Below, in pieces: positions 9,519 through 19,601 of a DNA stretch of 64,000 nt (position 1 is its first letter; every line of letters begins with the position of its first letter). Location of the stretch: positions 39,437-103,436 of the forward strand of contig NZ_JQGK01000010.1 in assembly GCF_000743525.1 (NCBI RefSeq), in the 5' to 3' direction. The translations under genes were made by a program, and so were the position numbers. The notes under the pieces are model-generated. The model ran no database searches and was not told the DNA's origin. It saw only the letters and a program-made list of their open reading frames with translations. The stretch comes from Sulfurospirillum sp. SCADC (GTDB lineage: Bacteria > Campylobacterota > Campylobacteria > Campylobacterales > Sulfurospirillaceae).

Positions 9519-10337
9519 ATGAAGCGATTGATTCTCTCTTGGCTCGTTTTAATCAGTGCGCTGTTCGGTGCCAAGCCTGAGCTGATGCTTTTGCAAGAGT
9601 TGAAGGATCAAAATGTCTCTGGGTGGTTGATGAGTGAAAAGATGGATGGCGTGAGAGCCTATTGGGATGGGCAAAAACTGATCTCACGTGGTGGTATTGA
9701 ACTCTCTGCTCCTGCTTGGTTTACCGAAGGATTTCCTCCTTTTGCGGTGGATGGCGAGCTTTGGAGCAAACGAGGCGATTTTGAAAACATCATCTCCATT
9801 GTCAAGAAAAAAGAGCCCCACGATGGCTGGAAAACTATCGCGTTTTACGCCTTTGATGTTCCCACTGAAAACGGTGGTTTGATCCAGCGTTTAGGAAAGT
9901 TAGAGTATTATCTCAAACTCAATCAAGCGGATTATCTTAGAATTGCAAAACAGTTTACATGTAAAGATAATGATGATCTCAAACGCTTCCTTACTGAGGT
10001 TGAAAAAAGTGGAGGAGAGGGCATTGTCGTGCGCAATCCCGATACCAAATACGTCGCCAAGCGTGACCCAAATAGCCTGAAAGTGAAAAGCTTTCAAGAC
10101 GCCGAATGCGAAGTTGTGGAGCATCACAAAGGTGAAGGCAAGTACAAAAACAGCTTCGGCTCGCTTACATGTAAAACGGACAAAGGTGTGATGTTTGACA
10201 TCGGCTCAGGTTTTAGCGAATCTGAGCGTAAAAATCCTCCTGTCATTGGCGCGAAGATTACCTATAAATTTCAAGAGATTACCAAAGGCGGAAAGCCACG
10301 TTTTCCTGTGTATATAAGAATGAAAGAAGAGATATAA
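9519..10337 (+). CDS. ligE: exported ATP-dependent DNA ligase (LigE type)
   Basis: A 272-residue minimal ATP-dependent ligase. Residues 1-18 ([18 protein letters not shown]) look like a signal peptide. Motif I is [12 protein letters not shown] with the adenylated lysine K41. Motif III is AFYAFDVP, motif IV is EGIVVRNP, and motif V is SLKVKSF. A short OB-fold end follows. LigE proteins of Neisseria, Haemophilus and Campylobacter are single-domain enzymes thought to work in the periplasm, possibly on DNA during uptake or in biofilm. Location between rfbB and ugd in a sugar operon is unexpected and may be incidental. Two TTACATGTAA copies encode FTCK and LTCK, adding Cys residues. Confidence 0.85.
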   Translation: MKRLILSWLVLISALFGAKPELMLLQELKDQNVSGWLMSEKMDGVRAYWDGQKLISRGGIELSAPAWFTEGFPPFAVDGELWSKRGDFENIISIVKKKEPHDGWKTIAFYAFDVPTENGGLIQRLGKLEYYLKLNQADYLRIAKQFTCKDNDDLKRFLTEVEKSGGEGIVVRNPDTKYVAKRDPNSLKVKSFQDAECEVVEHHKGEGKYKNSFGSLTCKTDKGVMFDIGSGFSESERKNPPVIGAKITYKFQEITKGGKPRFPVYIRMKEEI

Positions 10338-10350
10338 GGATGAGAATTTA

Positions 10351-11517
10351 ATGAAAATAGCCATAGTTGGAACAGGGTATGTCGGGCTTTCAAACGGTAT
10401 TTTATTGGCACAACATCATGACGTGGTAGCCCTTGATATTATTCCTGAAAAAATAGAGATGATTAATGCCAAAATCTCTCCGATTGAGGATAAAGAGATT
10501 GAAGCGTATTTAAGAGAAAAACCACTTCGTTTTAGAGCAACGCTGGATAAAGAAGAGGCGTACGCAAATGCCGAGTTTATTATCATCGCAACACCAACAG
10601 ACTATGACCCTGAAACCAATTACTTTAATACCAAATCGATTGAGAGTGTCATTAAGGATATTTTGACCTATAATCCGAGCGCAACGATGGTGATCAAATC
10701 AACCATTCCTGTGGGTTACACCAAAAGTATACGTGAGCGTTTCAATACTCAAAACATTATTTTTGCTCCTGAATTTTTGCGTGAAGGCAAAGCGTTGTAT
10801 GACAATCTCTACCCTTCACGCATTGTCGTGGGAGAAAAGAGCGAGAGAGCACACACGTTTGCAGCCTTACTGGTTGAAGGTGCCATTAAAAAAGATATTG
10901 CCGTTGAGTTTACCGAATCAACGGAAGCGGAAGCCATCAAACTGTTTGCTAACACCTACCTTGCTATGCGCGTTGCCTTTTTTAACGAGCTTGACTCCTA
11001 TGCGCAGATTCATGGACTGAACACCAAAGAGATTATCGAAGGCGTTTGTTTAGACCCTCGCATTGGGAATTTTTACAACAATCCTTCTTTTGGTTATGGT
11101 GGATACTGTCTGCCCAAAGACACCAAACAACTTTTAGCCAACTACAATGAAGTGCCCAATAATCTTATTCGTGCCATTGTGGATTCCAATAGTACGCGTA
11201 AAGATTTTATCGCAGATTCTATTATCAAAAAGCATCCAAAAGTCGTAGGCATTCATCGCCTTATTATGAAAGCAGGAAGTGATAATTTTCGAACCTCTTC
11301 CATTCAGGGTGTAATGAAGCGCATTAAAGCCAAAGGGATTGAAGTCGTCGTGTATGAACCTGTTTTAGAAGAAGAAAATTTTTTTAACTCTCGCGTAGTA
11401 AAGAATTTGGATGAGTTTAAAAAAATATGTGATGTCATTGTCTCAAACCGCCTCTCCTCTGAACTTGAAGATGTTGAAGAAAAAGTGTATACGAGAGATT
11501 TATTTGGTAAAGATTAA
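10351..11517 (+). CDS. ugd: UDP-glucose 6-dehydrogenase
   Basis: A 388-residue protein, the length of enterobacterial Ugd. The NAD site GTGYVGLS is at residues 7-14. STIPVGYT and APEFLREG are family signatures. K197 (EAIKLFANT) and N201 match active-site positions. The catalytic cysteine is C253 in [11 protein letters not shown]. It oxidises UDP-glucose twice to UDP-glucuronate. It lies within the nucleotide-sugar block 13 bases after the ligase gene. Glucuronate or a derivative is therefore a plausible component of the surface glycan. Confidence 0.92.
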   Translation: MKIAIVGTGYVGLSNGILLAQHHDVVALDIIPEKIEMINAKISPIEDKEIEAYLREKPLRFRATLDKEEAYANAEFIIIATPTDYDPETNYFNTKSIESVIKDILTYNPSATMVIKSTIPVGYTKSIRERFNTQNIIFAPEFLREGKALYDNLYPSRIVVGEKSERAHTFAALLVEGAIKKDIAVEFTESTEAEAIKLFANTYLAMRVAFFNELDSYAQIHGLNTKEIIEGVCLDPRIGNFYNNPSFGYGGYCLPKDTKQLLANYNEVPNNLIRAIVDSNSTRKDFIADSIIKKHPKVVGIHRLIMKAGSDNFRTSSIQGVMKRIKAKGIEVVVYEPVLEEENFFNSRVVKNLDEFKKICDVIVSNRLSSELEDVEEKVYTRDLFGKD

Positions 11518-11528
11518 AAGGGAAAAAT

Positions 11529-12860
11529 GTGACTAATTTAATACTCTGTGGTGGAAGTGGCACAAGGTTATGGCCACTCAGTCGTACGCTCATGCCAAAG
11601 CAATTTGTAAAATTATTCGAGCATAAGTCTCTTTTTCAGTTGACGATTGAGCGTAATAGCACTCTTTGCAGCGAGCAATTTATAGTTTCTAACAGTGAGC
11701 AATATTTTTTAGCACTCGATCAACTCGAAGAGCTTGGAAAATTCAACAATCGCTATTTACTCGAACCCATTGGTCGCAATACGGCTCCTGCTATTGCGCT
11801 TGCTTGCATGGCTTTAGATAAAGAAGAGATCGTACTGGTAACGCCAAGTGATCATTTGATTAAAGATCAAAAAGCCTATAAAAAAGTGATTGAGGAAGCT
11901 AAGATTTTAGCCAAAGAGGGTTTTTTAGTGACCTTTGGTATCAAACCCACCTTTGCTGAGACAGGATTTGGATATATAGAAGCAAGTGGCACCGATGTGA
12001 AAGCTTTTCATGAAAAACCTGATTGTAAAACGGCAGAGGCGTATCTTAAAGCTAGAAATTACTACTGGAACAGTGGTATGTTTTGCTTTAAAGCCGGTGT
12101 TTTTTTGAGTGAACTTGAAGCGTATGCACCGCAAATTTTTCTTACATGTAAAAAAGCGTATGAAAATGCGAAGAGTGATGGCATGATTCGTATTCTTCAT
12201 GATGATATGCTTTCTATTCCTGAAGATAGCATTGATTATGCAGTGATGGAAAAAAGTCAAAAAGTGAAAGTGGTTCCTAGCGATATAGGCTGGAGTGATG
12301 TAGGAAGCTTTGATGCGCTTTGCCAAGAACTGGACAATGATGCGAGCAATAATTTTATTATGTCCTCTAAACATGTAAGCCTGATTGATGTGCACGATTT
12401 GATTGTGATCGATACCGAAGATGCACTGTTGATTAGCCATAAAGGGAGTTCTCAAAAGGTCAAAGAGATTGTAAATGCGCTTAAAAAAGAGAATGTTGAA
12501 CTCACGACAACGCATAAAACGACGCATCGTCCTTGGGGAACATTTACCGTATTAGAAGATAAATTAGGCTATAAAATTAAAAAAATTATGGTGAAGTCAG
12601 GCAAACGTTTGAGTCTTCAAAAGCACTTTCACCGAAATGAACACTGGATCGTCGTGAGTGGAACAGCAACGGTTCAAGTCGAAGAGAAGATCTTTCTTGT
12701 GAGAGAAAATGAATCGACTTATATTAAGGCTGGAGAGATTCACCGTCTTGAAAATCAAGGCAAAATCCCACTGATTCTTATTGAAGCACAAGTGGGCAGT
12801 TATACAGGTGAAGATGATATTGTAAGAATAGAAGATGATTATAAAAGGGGAAATGTATGA
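11529..12860 (+). CDS. manC: mannose-1-phosphate guanylyltransferase/mannose-6-phosphate isomerase
   Basis: A 443-residue bifunctional type II enzyme. The N-terminal domain has [14 protein letters not shown] and the GDP-mannose signature [12 protein letters not shown]. The C-terminal cupin (about 330-435) has [17 protein letters not shown] and the His residues expected of the isomerase. It makes GDP-mannose for the next gene, gmd. The start must be the GTG at 11529: an ATG two bases earlier is followed at once by TGA (ATGTGA). The gene ends with a 4-base overlap into gmd. One TTACATGTAA encodes LTCK. Confidence 0.93.
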   Translation: MTNLILCGGSGTRLWPLSRTLMPKQFVKLFEHKSLFQLTIERNSTLCSEQFIVSNSEQYFLALDQLEELGKFNNRYLLEPIGRNTAPAIALACMALDKEEIVLVTPSDHLIKDQKAYKKVIEEAKILAKEGFLVTFGIKPTFAETGFGYIEASGTDVKAFHEKPDCKTAEAYLKARNYYWNSGMFCFKAGVFLSELEAYAPQIFLTCKKAYENAKSDGMIRILHDDMLSIPEDSIDYAVMEKSQKVKVVPSDIGWSDVGSFDALCQELDNDASNNFIMSSKHVSLIDVHDLIVIDTEDALLISHKGSSQKVKEIVNALKKENVELTTTHKTTHRPWGTFTVLEDKLGYKIKKIMVKSGKRLSLQKHFHRNEHWIVVSGTATVQVEEKIFLVRENESTYIKAGEIHRLENQGKIPLILIEAQVGSYTGEDDIVRIEDDYKRGNV

Positions 12861-13975
12861 ATCAAAAAGTTGCACTTATTACAGGGATCACAGGGCAAGA
12901 TGGCAGTTATTTAGCAGAATTTTTGCTCAAAAAAGGCTACATCGTTCATGGTCTAAAACGACGAAGTTCACTTTTCAATACTGATAGAATCGACCATCTT
13001 TACCAAGACCCCCATGTTGAAAATAGAAACCTTATTTTGCATCATGGCGATATGACCGATAGTATGAATTTAACGCGTATCATCCAAGAAACGCAACCTG
13101 ATGAGATTTATAATCTTGCGGCGATGAGTCACGTGGCTGTTTCGTTTGAAACACCTGAATACGTAGCCAATGCCGATGGTACAGGAACGCTTCGTATCTT
13201 AGAAGCGGTGCGTCTTTTAGGGTTAGAAAAAAAGACAAAAATCTACCAAGCGAGTACCTCAGAACTCTATGGTAAAGTGCAAGAAACGCCTCAAAAAGAA
13301 ACCACACCGTTTTATCCGAGAAGTCCTTATGCCGTAGCTAAAATGTATGCCTATTGGATTACAGTAAATTACAGAGAAGCGTATGGGATGTTTGCCTGCA
13401 ATGGCATTTTATTTAACCATGAAAGTCCTGTACGTGGTGAGACCTTTGTCACCCGTAAAATCACACGTGCGGCGAGTAAAATCGCCCTTGGATTACAAGA
13501 TAAACTCTACCTTGGAAACCTCAATGCCAAACGTGATTGGGGGCATGCAAAAGATTACGTGCGTATGATGTGGATGATTCTCCAAGCAGACGAACCCGAA
13601 GACTGGGTAATCGCTACTGGTCAAACAACAATGGTGCGCGATTTTGTGCGTATGGCATTTGGGTATTGTGGCATTGAACTTGAGTTTAAAGGCGAAGGTG
13701 TCAATGAAATGGGTGTCGTAAAATCGTGTTCCAATCCACTTTATCAAGTAGCAATTGGTAAAGAGGTCGTGGCGGTTGACCCACGCTATTTTAGACCAAC
13801 CGAAGTCGATCTGCTTTTAGGAGACCCCAGTAAAGCAGAGCAAAAATTAGGATGGACAAGAGAACACAATCTTGAAGATTTGGTTAATGACATGATGAAA
13901 AGTGATCTTAAATTGATGACCAAAGATGTTTACCTCAAAGAGGGTGGCTATAAAATTATGAGTTATTTTGAGTAA
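12857..13975 (+). CDS. gmd: GDP-mannose 4,6-dehydratase
   Basis: A 372-residue SDR with [14 protein letters not shown] at the NAD site, [25 protein letters not shown] and YAVAK as the catalytic Yxxx[16 protein letters not shown] is the classic Gmd stretch. It converts GDP-mannose to GDP-4-keto-6-deoxymannose, the substrate of the fucose synthase that follows. Its TAA overlaps the next ATG (TAATG), a tight operon arrangement. Confidence 0.96.
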   Translation: MNQKVALITGITGQDGSYLAEFLLKKGYIVHGLKRRSSLFNTDRIDHLYQDPHVENRNLILHHGDMTDSMNLTRIIQETQPDEIYNLAAMSHVAVSFETPEYVANADGTGTLRILEAVRLLGLEKKTKIYQASTSELYGKVQETPQKETTPFYPRSPYAVAKMYAYWITVNYREAYGMFACNGILFNHESPVRGETFVTRKITRAASKIALGLQDKLYLGNLNAKRDWGHAKDYVRMMWMILQADEPEDWVIATGQTTMVRDFVRMAFGYCGIELEFKGEGVNEMGVVKSCSNPLYQVAIGKEVVAVDPRYFRPTEVDLLLGDPSKAEQKLGWTREHNLEDLVNDMMKSDLKLMTKDVYLKEGGYKIMSYFE

Positions 13976-14955
13976 TGAGTAAGATGATGGAAAAAACGTC
14001 TAAAATTTACGTCGCAGGGCATCGCGGTCTTGTGGGTTCTGCTATTGTTAAAAACCTTACATGTAAAGGGTATACAAACATCATCACCCGAACCCATGCT
14101 GAGCTTGATTTGACCAATCAACAGGCCGTTTTAGAGTTCTTTGCGCATGAAAAACCTGAGTATGTTATTTTAGCTGCTGCCAAAGTAGGAGGCATTGTTG
14201 CGAACAATACGTTAAGAGCTGATTTTATGTATGAAAATATGCAAATTCAAAATAACGTGATTCATCAAAGCTATGTACATGGCGTCAAAAAATTGCTCTT
14301 TTTAGGCTCTACATGTATTTACCCTAAAAATGCACCACAGCCAATGAATGAAGACGCTTTGCTCACAAGTGAGCTTGAATATACCAATGAGCCTTATGCA
14401 ATAGCCAAAATTTCAGGTATCAAAATGTGTGAGAGTTATAATCTTCAATACGGGACCAACTTTATCTCTGTTATGCCTACGAATCTCTATGGGCCTAATG
14501 ATAATTTTGATCTTCAAACATCGCATGTTCTTCCTGCACTTATTCGTAAAATTCATGAAGCAAAACAAAAAGGCGATAAAGAAGTCGAGATTTGGGGAAG
14601 TGGAAAGCCAAGACGAGAGTTTTTATACTCTGAAGATATGGCAGATGCGTGTGTTTTTATTATGGAAAAGGTTGATTTTAAAGACGTTGTGCAAGGTAAA
14701 CAAGAAGCTCGTAATACACACATCAATATAGGGACAGGCACAGATGTCAGCATTCAAGAATTAGCGGAATTGATTCAAAAAGTTATTGGATATGAAGGAA
14801 AGCTTGTTTACAATACCTCAAAACCAGATGGAACTATGTTAAAACTCTGCGATTCTTCAAAATTGCATGCTTTGGGATGGAAGCATAAGATGGAATTGGA
14901 AGAAGGTGTCAAAACAGTCTATGGGCTTTTTGTATTGCAAGGACTACAAAAATGA
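13975..14955 (+). CDS. fcl: GDP-L-fucose synthase
   Basis: A 326-residue epimerase-reductase. The NADP site is [10 protein letters not shown] (around residues 16-25). [16 protein letters not shown], and [15 protein letters not shown] as the YxxxK region match GDP-fucose synthase closely. It epimerises C3 and C5 and reduces C4 to give GDP-L-fucose, completing the manC-gmd-fcl route. Two close methionines (positions 4 and 5) are alternative starts. The stop overlaps rfbF by 4 bases. Confidence 0.94.
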   Translation: MSKMMEKTSKIYVAGHRGLVGSAIVKNLTCKGYTNIITRTHAELDLTNQQAVLEFFAHEKPEYVILAAAKVGGIVANNTLRADFMYENMQIQNNVIHQSYVHGVKKLLFLGSTCIYPKNAPQPMNEDALLTSELEYTNEPYAIAKISGIKMCESYNLQYGTNFISVMPTNLYGPNDNFDLQTSHVLPALIRKIHEAKQKGDKEVEIWGSGKPRREFLYSEDMADACVFIMEKVDFKDVVQGKQEARNTHINIGTGTDVSIQELAELIQKVIGYEGKLVYNTSKPDGTMLKLCDSSKLHALGWKHKMELEEGVKTVYGLFVLQGLQK

Positions 14956-15725
14956 AAGTATTACTATTAGCAGGTGGATTTGGTACGAGACTTTCTGAAG
15001 AGACTGATATTCGCCCAAAACCTATGGTAGATATTGGGAGTAAACCCATTTTATGGCATATCATGAAAATATATTCTCATTATGGTTTTAATGAGTTTGT
15101 AATACTGCTTGGCTACAAAGGTTATTACATTAAAGAATTCTTTGCAAATTATTTTTTACACCAGAGTGATGTTACGATAGATATGTCTGATGGATCTATG
15201 CAAGTACACAATAATTCCAGTGAACCATGGAAAGTCACACTTCTTGATACAGGACTAGATAGTATGACGGGTGGACGTGTTAAAAAAGCTCAAGATTTTA
15301 TTGGTAATAAGCCTTTTATGCTGACCTATGGTGATGGTGTTAGTGATATTAATATTGAAGAACTTGTCAAATTTCATAAATCTCATGGGAAAGCCATGAC
15401 AATGACAAGTGCACAACCAGATGCACGTTTTGGCGCTCTCAATATTGCAGACAATAGCCAAGTAACACATTTCCTTGAAAAACCAAAAGGTGATGGTGGA
15501 TGGATTAATGCAGGATTTTTTGTATGCGAACCTAAAGTATTTGATTATATTACGGAGGGAGATAGTACTATTTTTGAGCAGTCTCCTCTTCAAAACTTAG
15601 CTAAAGATGGTGAAATTTTTACATTCAGGCATAATGGTTTTTGGAAACCAATGGATACTTTAAGAGATAAACAAGAATTACAAAAGCTTTGGGATAGTGG
15701 CAAAGCCCCATGGAAAGTTTGGTAA
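14952..15725 (+). CDS. rfbF: glucose-1-phosphate cytidylyltransferase
   Basis: A 257-residue RfbF/Ddh[16 protein letters not shown] is the nucleotide site. RPKPMVDIG and KPILWHIM, then [10 protein letters not shown] and [10 protein letters not shown], are signatures of this family. It makes CDP-glucose, the entry compound for CDP-3,6-dideoxyhexoses. The next four sugar genes (rfbG, RmlC-like, SDR, rfbH) and rfbE form the rest of that route. Stop and next start overlap by one base (TAATG). Confidence 0.95.
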   Translation: MKVLLLAGGFGTRLSEETDIRPKPMVDIGSKPILWHIMKIYSHYGFNEFVILLGYKGYYIKEFFANYFLHQSDVTIDMSDGSMQVHNNSSEPWKVTLLDTGLDSMTGGRVKKAQDFIGNKPFMLTYGDGVSDINIEELVKFHKSHGKAMTMTSAQPDARFGALNIADNSQVTHFLEKPKGDGGWINAGFFVCEPKVFDYITEGDSTIFEQSPLQNLAKDGEIFTFRHNGFWKPMDTLRDKQELQKLWDSGKAPWKVW

Positions 15726-16819
15726 TGCAACATCTTTTTGGTGGAATTTATAAAGATAAAACTGTTTTAGTCACAGGGCATACAGGCTTTAAAGGTTCTT
15801 GGCTTGTTTACTGGCTAAAACAAATGGGGGCTAATGTTATAGGCTACTCTTTATCTGCTCCTACAACTCCCAATCATCTTGAACTTTTAAATTTGGATAT
15901 AGTCTCTGTTCTAGGAGATATAAGAGATTTAGAAAAGCTTGATCACACATTTGCAACCTACAAACCAGATATCGTTTTTCATCTTGCTGCACAAGCACTG
16001 GTCAGACCTTCTTATTCAAATCCAATAGAAACCTATGAGACTAATGTCATGGGTACCCTTAAAGTCTTTGAGGTGTGTCGTAAACATCAGGTCAAAGCCA
16101 TTATGAATATCACGAGTGATAAAGCCTATGAGAACAGAGAGTGGGTTTGGGGATATCGAGAAAATGACCCAATGGGTGGGTATGATCCTTATAGTGCATC
16201 AAAGGGGTGTGCCGATTTGCTAGCAAACTCTTATCGAAACTCCTATTTTAATATCAATGACTATAAAAAATCGCATCAAACACTGCTTGCAACGTGTCGA
16301 GCAGGGAATGTCATTGGTGGTGGAGATTGGGCTCAAGATAGGCTGATGAGCGATATTATGCTCTCTGTTTCACAAGGGAAAAAAGTGAGCATCCGCAATC
16401 CGAAAGCGACCAGGCCTTGGCAACACGTGCTTGAACCACTTAGCGGCTATTTACAGGTAGGGCAAAAACTGCTTGAAGAGAAAGTAGCATTTGGAGAGGC
16501 TTGGAATTTCGGACCAAGTGATGAAGGAAGTATTTGCGTTGAAGAGGTTGTTTTACATGTAAAACAGCATTGGGATAAAATTGACTATGAGATCAATCAA
16601 GTACCGAATCAGCTTCATGAGGCTAATCTTTTGAAATTAGATTGTTCAAAAGCGCATATAAAGCTTCATTGGAAGGACGTTTGGGAGAGTGAAAAAACAT
16701 TTGAGAAGACTGTAAAATGGTATAAAGCCTTTTACGAAAAAAATGAAATTTTGACGCAAGAAGATTTAGAGAATTACATTAAAGATGCTACATGTAAAAA
16801 GATTGAGTGGACATTATGA
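15725..16819 (+). CDS. rfbG: CDP-glucose 4,6-dehydratase
   Basis: A 364-residue SDR of the RfbG/DdhB type. The NAD site is GHTGFKGSWLVYWL (around residues 18-31). AAQALVRPSY, ITSDKAYEN and YDPYSASKG (YxxxK) are family-specific. CRAGNVIGGGDWA is the usual substrate-binding stretch. It makes CDP-4-keto-6-deoxyglucose. I chose the ATG overlapping the rfbF stop at 15725; an upstream in-frame start would extend into rfbF. A near copy (CTACATGTAA) of the iterated motif lies at its 3' end and an exact one in its last third. Confidence 0.95.
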   Translation: MQHLFGGIYKDKTVLVTGHTGFKGSWLVYWLKQMGANVIGYSLSAPTTPNHLELLNLDIVSVLGDIRDLEKLDHTFATYKPDIVFHLAAQALVRPSYSNPIETYETNVMGTLKVFEVCRKHQVKAIMNITSDKAYENREWVWGYRENDPMGGYDPYSASKGCADLLANSYRNSYFNINDYKKSHQTLLATCRAGNVIGGGDWAQDRLMSDIMLSVSQGKKVSIRNPKATRPWQHVLEPLSGYLQVGQKLLEEKVAFGEAWNFGPSDEGSICVEEVVLHVKQHWDKIDYEINQVPNQLHEANLLKLDCSKAHIKLHWKDVWESEKTFEKTVKWYKAFYEKNEILTQEDLENYIKDATCKKIEWTL

Positions 16820-17361
16820 AAATTAATGACACATTCATAAAGGGTCTTAAAATTATAGAGCCCAATATTTTTCGAGACAGCAGAGGTATGTTTATCAAAA
16901 CATTTACCGATAGCTTTTTTCAAGAGAATGGATTAGTCATTGATATTAAAGAGACCTATTATTCTATTTCGCATCAAGATGTTATAAGAGGGATGCACTT
17001 TCAAATTCCTCCTCATGAACATATTAAACTCATTTATGTACCTTGCGGCAGTATTCTTGATGTTGTTTTAGATATTAGAAAAAACTCTCCGACCTATGGT
17101 CACTATTTTTCTACAGAGATCTCTGCCTCTAATGGAAAGGTTTTGATCGTACCGAAAGGTTTGGCGCATGGTTTTAAATCTTTAGAAAATAACACCAATG
17201 TTGTGTATATGCAAACCACAGGTTATAGTCAAGAACACGATTGTGGCATCAAGTACAATTCCTTTAATTTTGACTGGAAATGTACTGATCCAAAAATGTC
17301 AGAGCGCGACAATGCTTTTGCTCCCTTTGACGCATTTGAGTCTCCTTTTATCGACGAGTAG
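16816..17361 (+). CDS. RmlC-like sugar epimerase, possibly CDP-sugar specific (AscE-like)
   Basis: A 181-residue cupin of the dTDP-4-dehydrorhamnose 3,5-epimerase family. FRDSRGMFIKTF, then IRGMHFQIPP with the likely catalytic His, PKGLAHGF, and YMQTTGYSQEHD carry the family pattern. In CDP-ascarylose synthesis a protein of this fold (AscE) epimerises C5. Its place between rfbG and the reductase/rfbH genes supports that role. The alternative is RfbC working with rfbA and rfbB upstream. It starts at the ATG overlapping the rfbG stop (ATGA); an upstream GTG is less likely. Fold is certain, substrate inferred. Confidence 0.7.
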   Translation: MKINDTFIKGLKIIEPNIFRDSRGMFIKTFTDSFFQENGLVIDIKETYYSISHQDVIRGMHFQIPPHEHIKLIYVPCGSILDVVLDIRKNSPTYGHYFSTEISASNGKVLIVPKGLAHGFKSLENNTNVVYMQTTGYSQEHDCGIKYNSFNFDWKCTDPKMSERDNAFAPFDAFESPFIDE

Positions 17362-17367
17362 TATGGT

Positions 17368-18258
17368 ATGAAAATTTTAATAACAGGTGTCACGGGTTTT
17401 ATAGGGCAGAACTTGACAAAATGCTTACTAGCGCATAATAATTATAATTTATATGCGCTTGTTAGGTCTCAAAGTGATATTTTACAGATAGATAAGAGAA
17501 TTACATTATTTGAATACGATTCAGATATAGAAAAATTGATTGCTTTTTTTAAAGATGAAAAATTTGATGGAGTTGTCCATTTAGCCTCATTGTTTTTGGC
17601 AACACATCGCCCTTGTGATATTCATCCGTTGGTTCACTCCAATATTCAATTTGGCACAGAACTATTAGAGGCTTCAAAAGCCACTAATGTGAAATGGTTC
17701 ATTAATACAGGAACATTTTGGCAAAATTATCACGATGAGCCTTATAACCCTGTCAATTTATATGCTGCAACAAAAGAAGCATTTTCAATGATAGCGAAGT
17801 ATTACACTGAAACTTCAAGTCTTGTTTTTTCAACACTTAAGTTATGTGATACATTTGGTAAAGATGATACCCGAAATAAAGTATTTAATCTTTGGGATAA
17901 AATCTCAAAAAATGGCGATACTTTAGAAATGTCAAAAGGTGAGCAGCTTATTGATATATCGTATATTGATGATGTCGTGTATGCGTATGAGCTTTTAATT
18001 GGGCATTTAAATTCTGATAACTGCCAAGAGTTTCAAAATAAAACATTTGCAGTGACATCCAATGAAAGAATGTCATTACACGATATCTCAAAACTTTTTG
18101 AGGAAGCAACCTCAAAAAAACTCAATATCGTTTGGGGTGCTAGAGATTATCGAGAGAGAGAAGTGATGATACCTTGGACTCAGGGAGAAGTTGTTCCTGG
18201 TTGGATACAACGTCATACGTTACGAGATGCAATTAAAAAAACAGTTGGGAATAATTAG
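17368..18258 (+). CDS. NAD(P)-dependent SDR reductase, probable 3,6-dideoxyhexose 4-ketoreductase
   Basis: A 296-residue extended SDR with GVTGFIGQNL at residues 7-16. NTGTFWQNY is followed by NPVNLYAATKEAF with catalytic YxxxK. It is placed where paratose/abequose synthase (RfbS/RfbJ) or AscF genes sit in other 3,6-dideoxyhexose clusters, just before rfbH. Reduction of C4 would finish a CDP-3,6-dideoxyhexose. Sequence alone does not tell which stereoisomer. From this gene on the DNA becomes more A+T-rich than the upstream part of the operon. Confidence 0.7.
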   Translation: MKILITGVTGFIGQNLTKCLLAHNNYNLYALVRSQSDILQIDKRITLFEYDSDIEKLIAFFKDEKFDGVVHLASLFLATHRPCDIHPLVHSNIQFGTELLEASKATNVKWFINTGTFWQNYHDEPYNPVNLYAATKEAFSMIAKYYTETSSLVFSTLKLCDTFGKDDTRNKVFNLWDKISKNGDTLEMSKGEQLIDISYIDDVVYAYELLIGHLNSDNCQEFQNKTFAVTSNERMSLHDISKLFEEATSKKLNIVWGARDYREREVMIPWTQGEVVPGWIQRHTLRDAIKKTVGNN

Positions 18259-18259
18259 A

Positions 18260-19591
18260 ATGACGAAAGAACAACAGCTAAAACATGAGATTTTAGAAAA
18301 AACAAAAGAATATTATGAACTTGTGCATAAAAAAAATCAAACTAAACCGTTTGTTGAGGGAGAAAGTCGCGTTAATTATGCAGGTCGTGTCTTTGATGAA
18401 AAAGAGATGATCAATCTAGTTGATAGCTCGCTTGATTTTTGGTTAACGTATGGGGATTACTCTAAAAAGTTTGAAAAAGAGTTAGCAAAGTTTTTACATG
18501 TAAGATGGGCATTCTTAGTCAATAGCGGCAGTTCTGCTAATTTGCTCGCCTTTTATGCACTCACGTCACCATTGCTCAAAGAGAGACAAGTCAAAAGAGG
18601 TGATGAAGTCATCACTGTAGCTGCTGGGTTTCCTACAACTGTAGCTCCGATCGTCCAATATGGTGCAGTACCTGTATTTGTAGATATGGAACTCACATAT
18701 GCAAATATCGATGTCACAAAACTTGACCTTGCCCTTAGTCCAAAAACAAAAGCTGTTATGATCGCCCATACTCTTGGAAATCCATTTAATCTAAGAGCGG
18801 TAAAAGAGTTCTGTGACAAACACAACCTTTGGCTTATAGAGGATAACTGCGATGCTTTAGGCTCTACTTATGAGGGAAAACCTACTGGAACTTGGGGAGA
18901 TATAGGGACAAGTTCATTTTATCCTCCACATCATATGACGATGGGTGAAGGTGGAGCTACTTATACGGACAATCCTCTGCTCAAAAAGATTATGCTGAGT
19001 ATGAGAGACTGGGGGCGTGACTGTTGGTGTGAAAGTGGTGTTGACAATACTTGTGGATGTAGATTTTCTCAAAGTTTTGGGACTTTGCCAAAAGGCTATG
19101 ATCATAAATACGTTTACAGCCACTTTGGATTTAATCTAAAAGTTTCAGATATGCAAGCAGCGGTTGGTGTGGCTCAGCTCGAGAAATTCCCAAGCTTTGT
19201 GATAAAAAGAAAAGAAAATCAAAAGAAACTCTATGATGGACTTAAAGACTTAAAAGAACTCCAACTTGTAGAAACGCAACCAAACGCAGACCCTAGCTGG
19301 TTTGGATTTATGATGACACTTGCAGATAATGCAAAATTCACACGAAATGAGATAGTAGAGTTTTTAGAAGACAACAATATCCAGACTAGAAACCTCTTTG
19401 CGGGAAATATGACACGACACCCGATGTTTGATAGCATGGTGCTAAACACAGATTATAGAATAGTTGGCGAACTGAGTGTGACCGATAAGATTATGACTGA
19501 TAGTTTTTGGATAGGTTTGTATCCTGGTATGGGTGATGAGGCTATAGGGTATATGGTTGAGAAGATTAGAGAGTTTGTAAAAAGCAAGTAA
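18260..19591 (+). CDS. rfbH: CDP-4-keto-6-deoxyglucose 3-dehydrase (E1)
   Basis: A 443-residue aminotransferase-fold enzyme with an iron-sulfur centre. Cysteines C197, C255, C257 and C265 fit the C-x57-C-x-C-x7-C pattern of the [2Fe-2S] site in Yersinia E1. The usual PLP lysine is replaced by His (H224 or H225 in FYPPHHMTMGEGG), as expected for this dehydrase. It removes the C3 hydroxyl using PMP, together with a separate reductase (DdhD/RfbI) that is not in the window. The ATG at 18260 is chosen; an upstream in-frame start runs into the preceding gene. It contains the last iterated palindrome (18494) before a 13.5-kb gap. Confidence 0.95.
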   Translation: MTKEQQLKHEILEKTKEYYELVHKKNQTKPFVEGESRVNYAGRVFDEKEMINLVDSSLDFWLTYGDYSKKFEKELAKFLHVRWAFLVNSGSSANLLAFYALTSPLLKERQVKRGDEVITVAAGFPTTVAPIVQYGAVPVFVDMELTYANIDVTKLDLALSPKTKAVMIAHTLGNPFNLRAVKEFCDKHNLWLIEDNCDALGSTYEGKPTGTWGDIGTSSFYPPHHMTMGEGGATYTDNPLLKKIMLSMRDWGRDCWCESGVDNTCGCRFSQSFGTLPKGYDHKYVYSHFGFNLKVSDMQAAVGVAQLEKFPSFVIKRKENQKKLYDGLKDLKELQLVETQPNADPSWFGFMMTLADNAKFTRNEIVEFLEDNNIQTRNLFAGNMTRHPMFDSMVLNTDYRIVGELSVTDKIMTDSFWIGLYPGMGDEAIGYMVEKIREFVKSK

Positions 19592-19601
19592 AGGCAAAAA
19601 G

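Noticed and set aside
9519..10337. NHEJ-type ligase role for the ATP-dependent ligase
   Set aside because: No Ku gene is nearby, the protein is a minimal single-domain type and it has a signal peptide, which fits LigE.
16816..17361. Calling the cupin rfbC of the dTDP-rhamnose pathway
   Set aside because: It is surrounded by CDP-sugar genes and no rfbD is present; kept as an RmlC-like epimerase with AscE-like function inferred.
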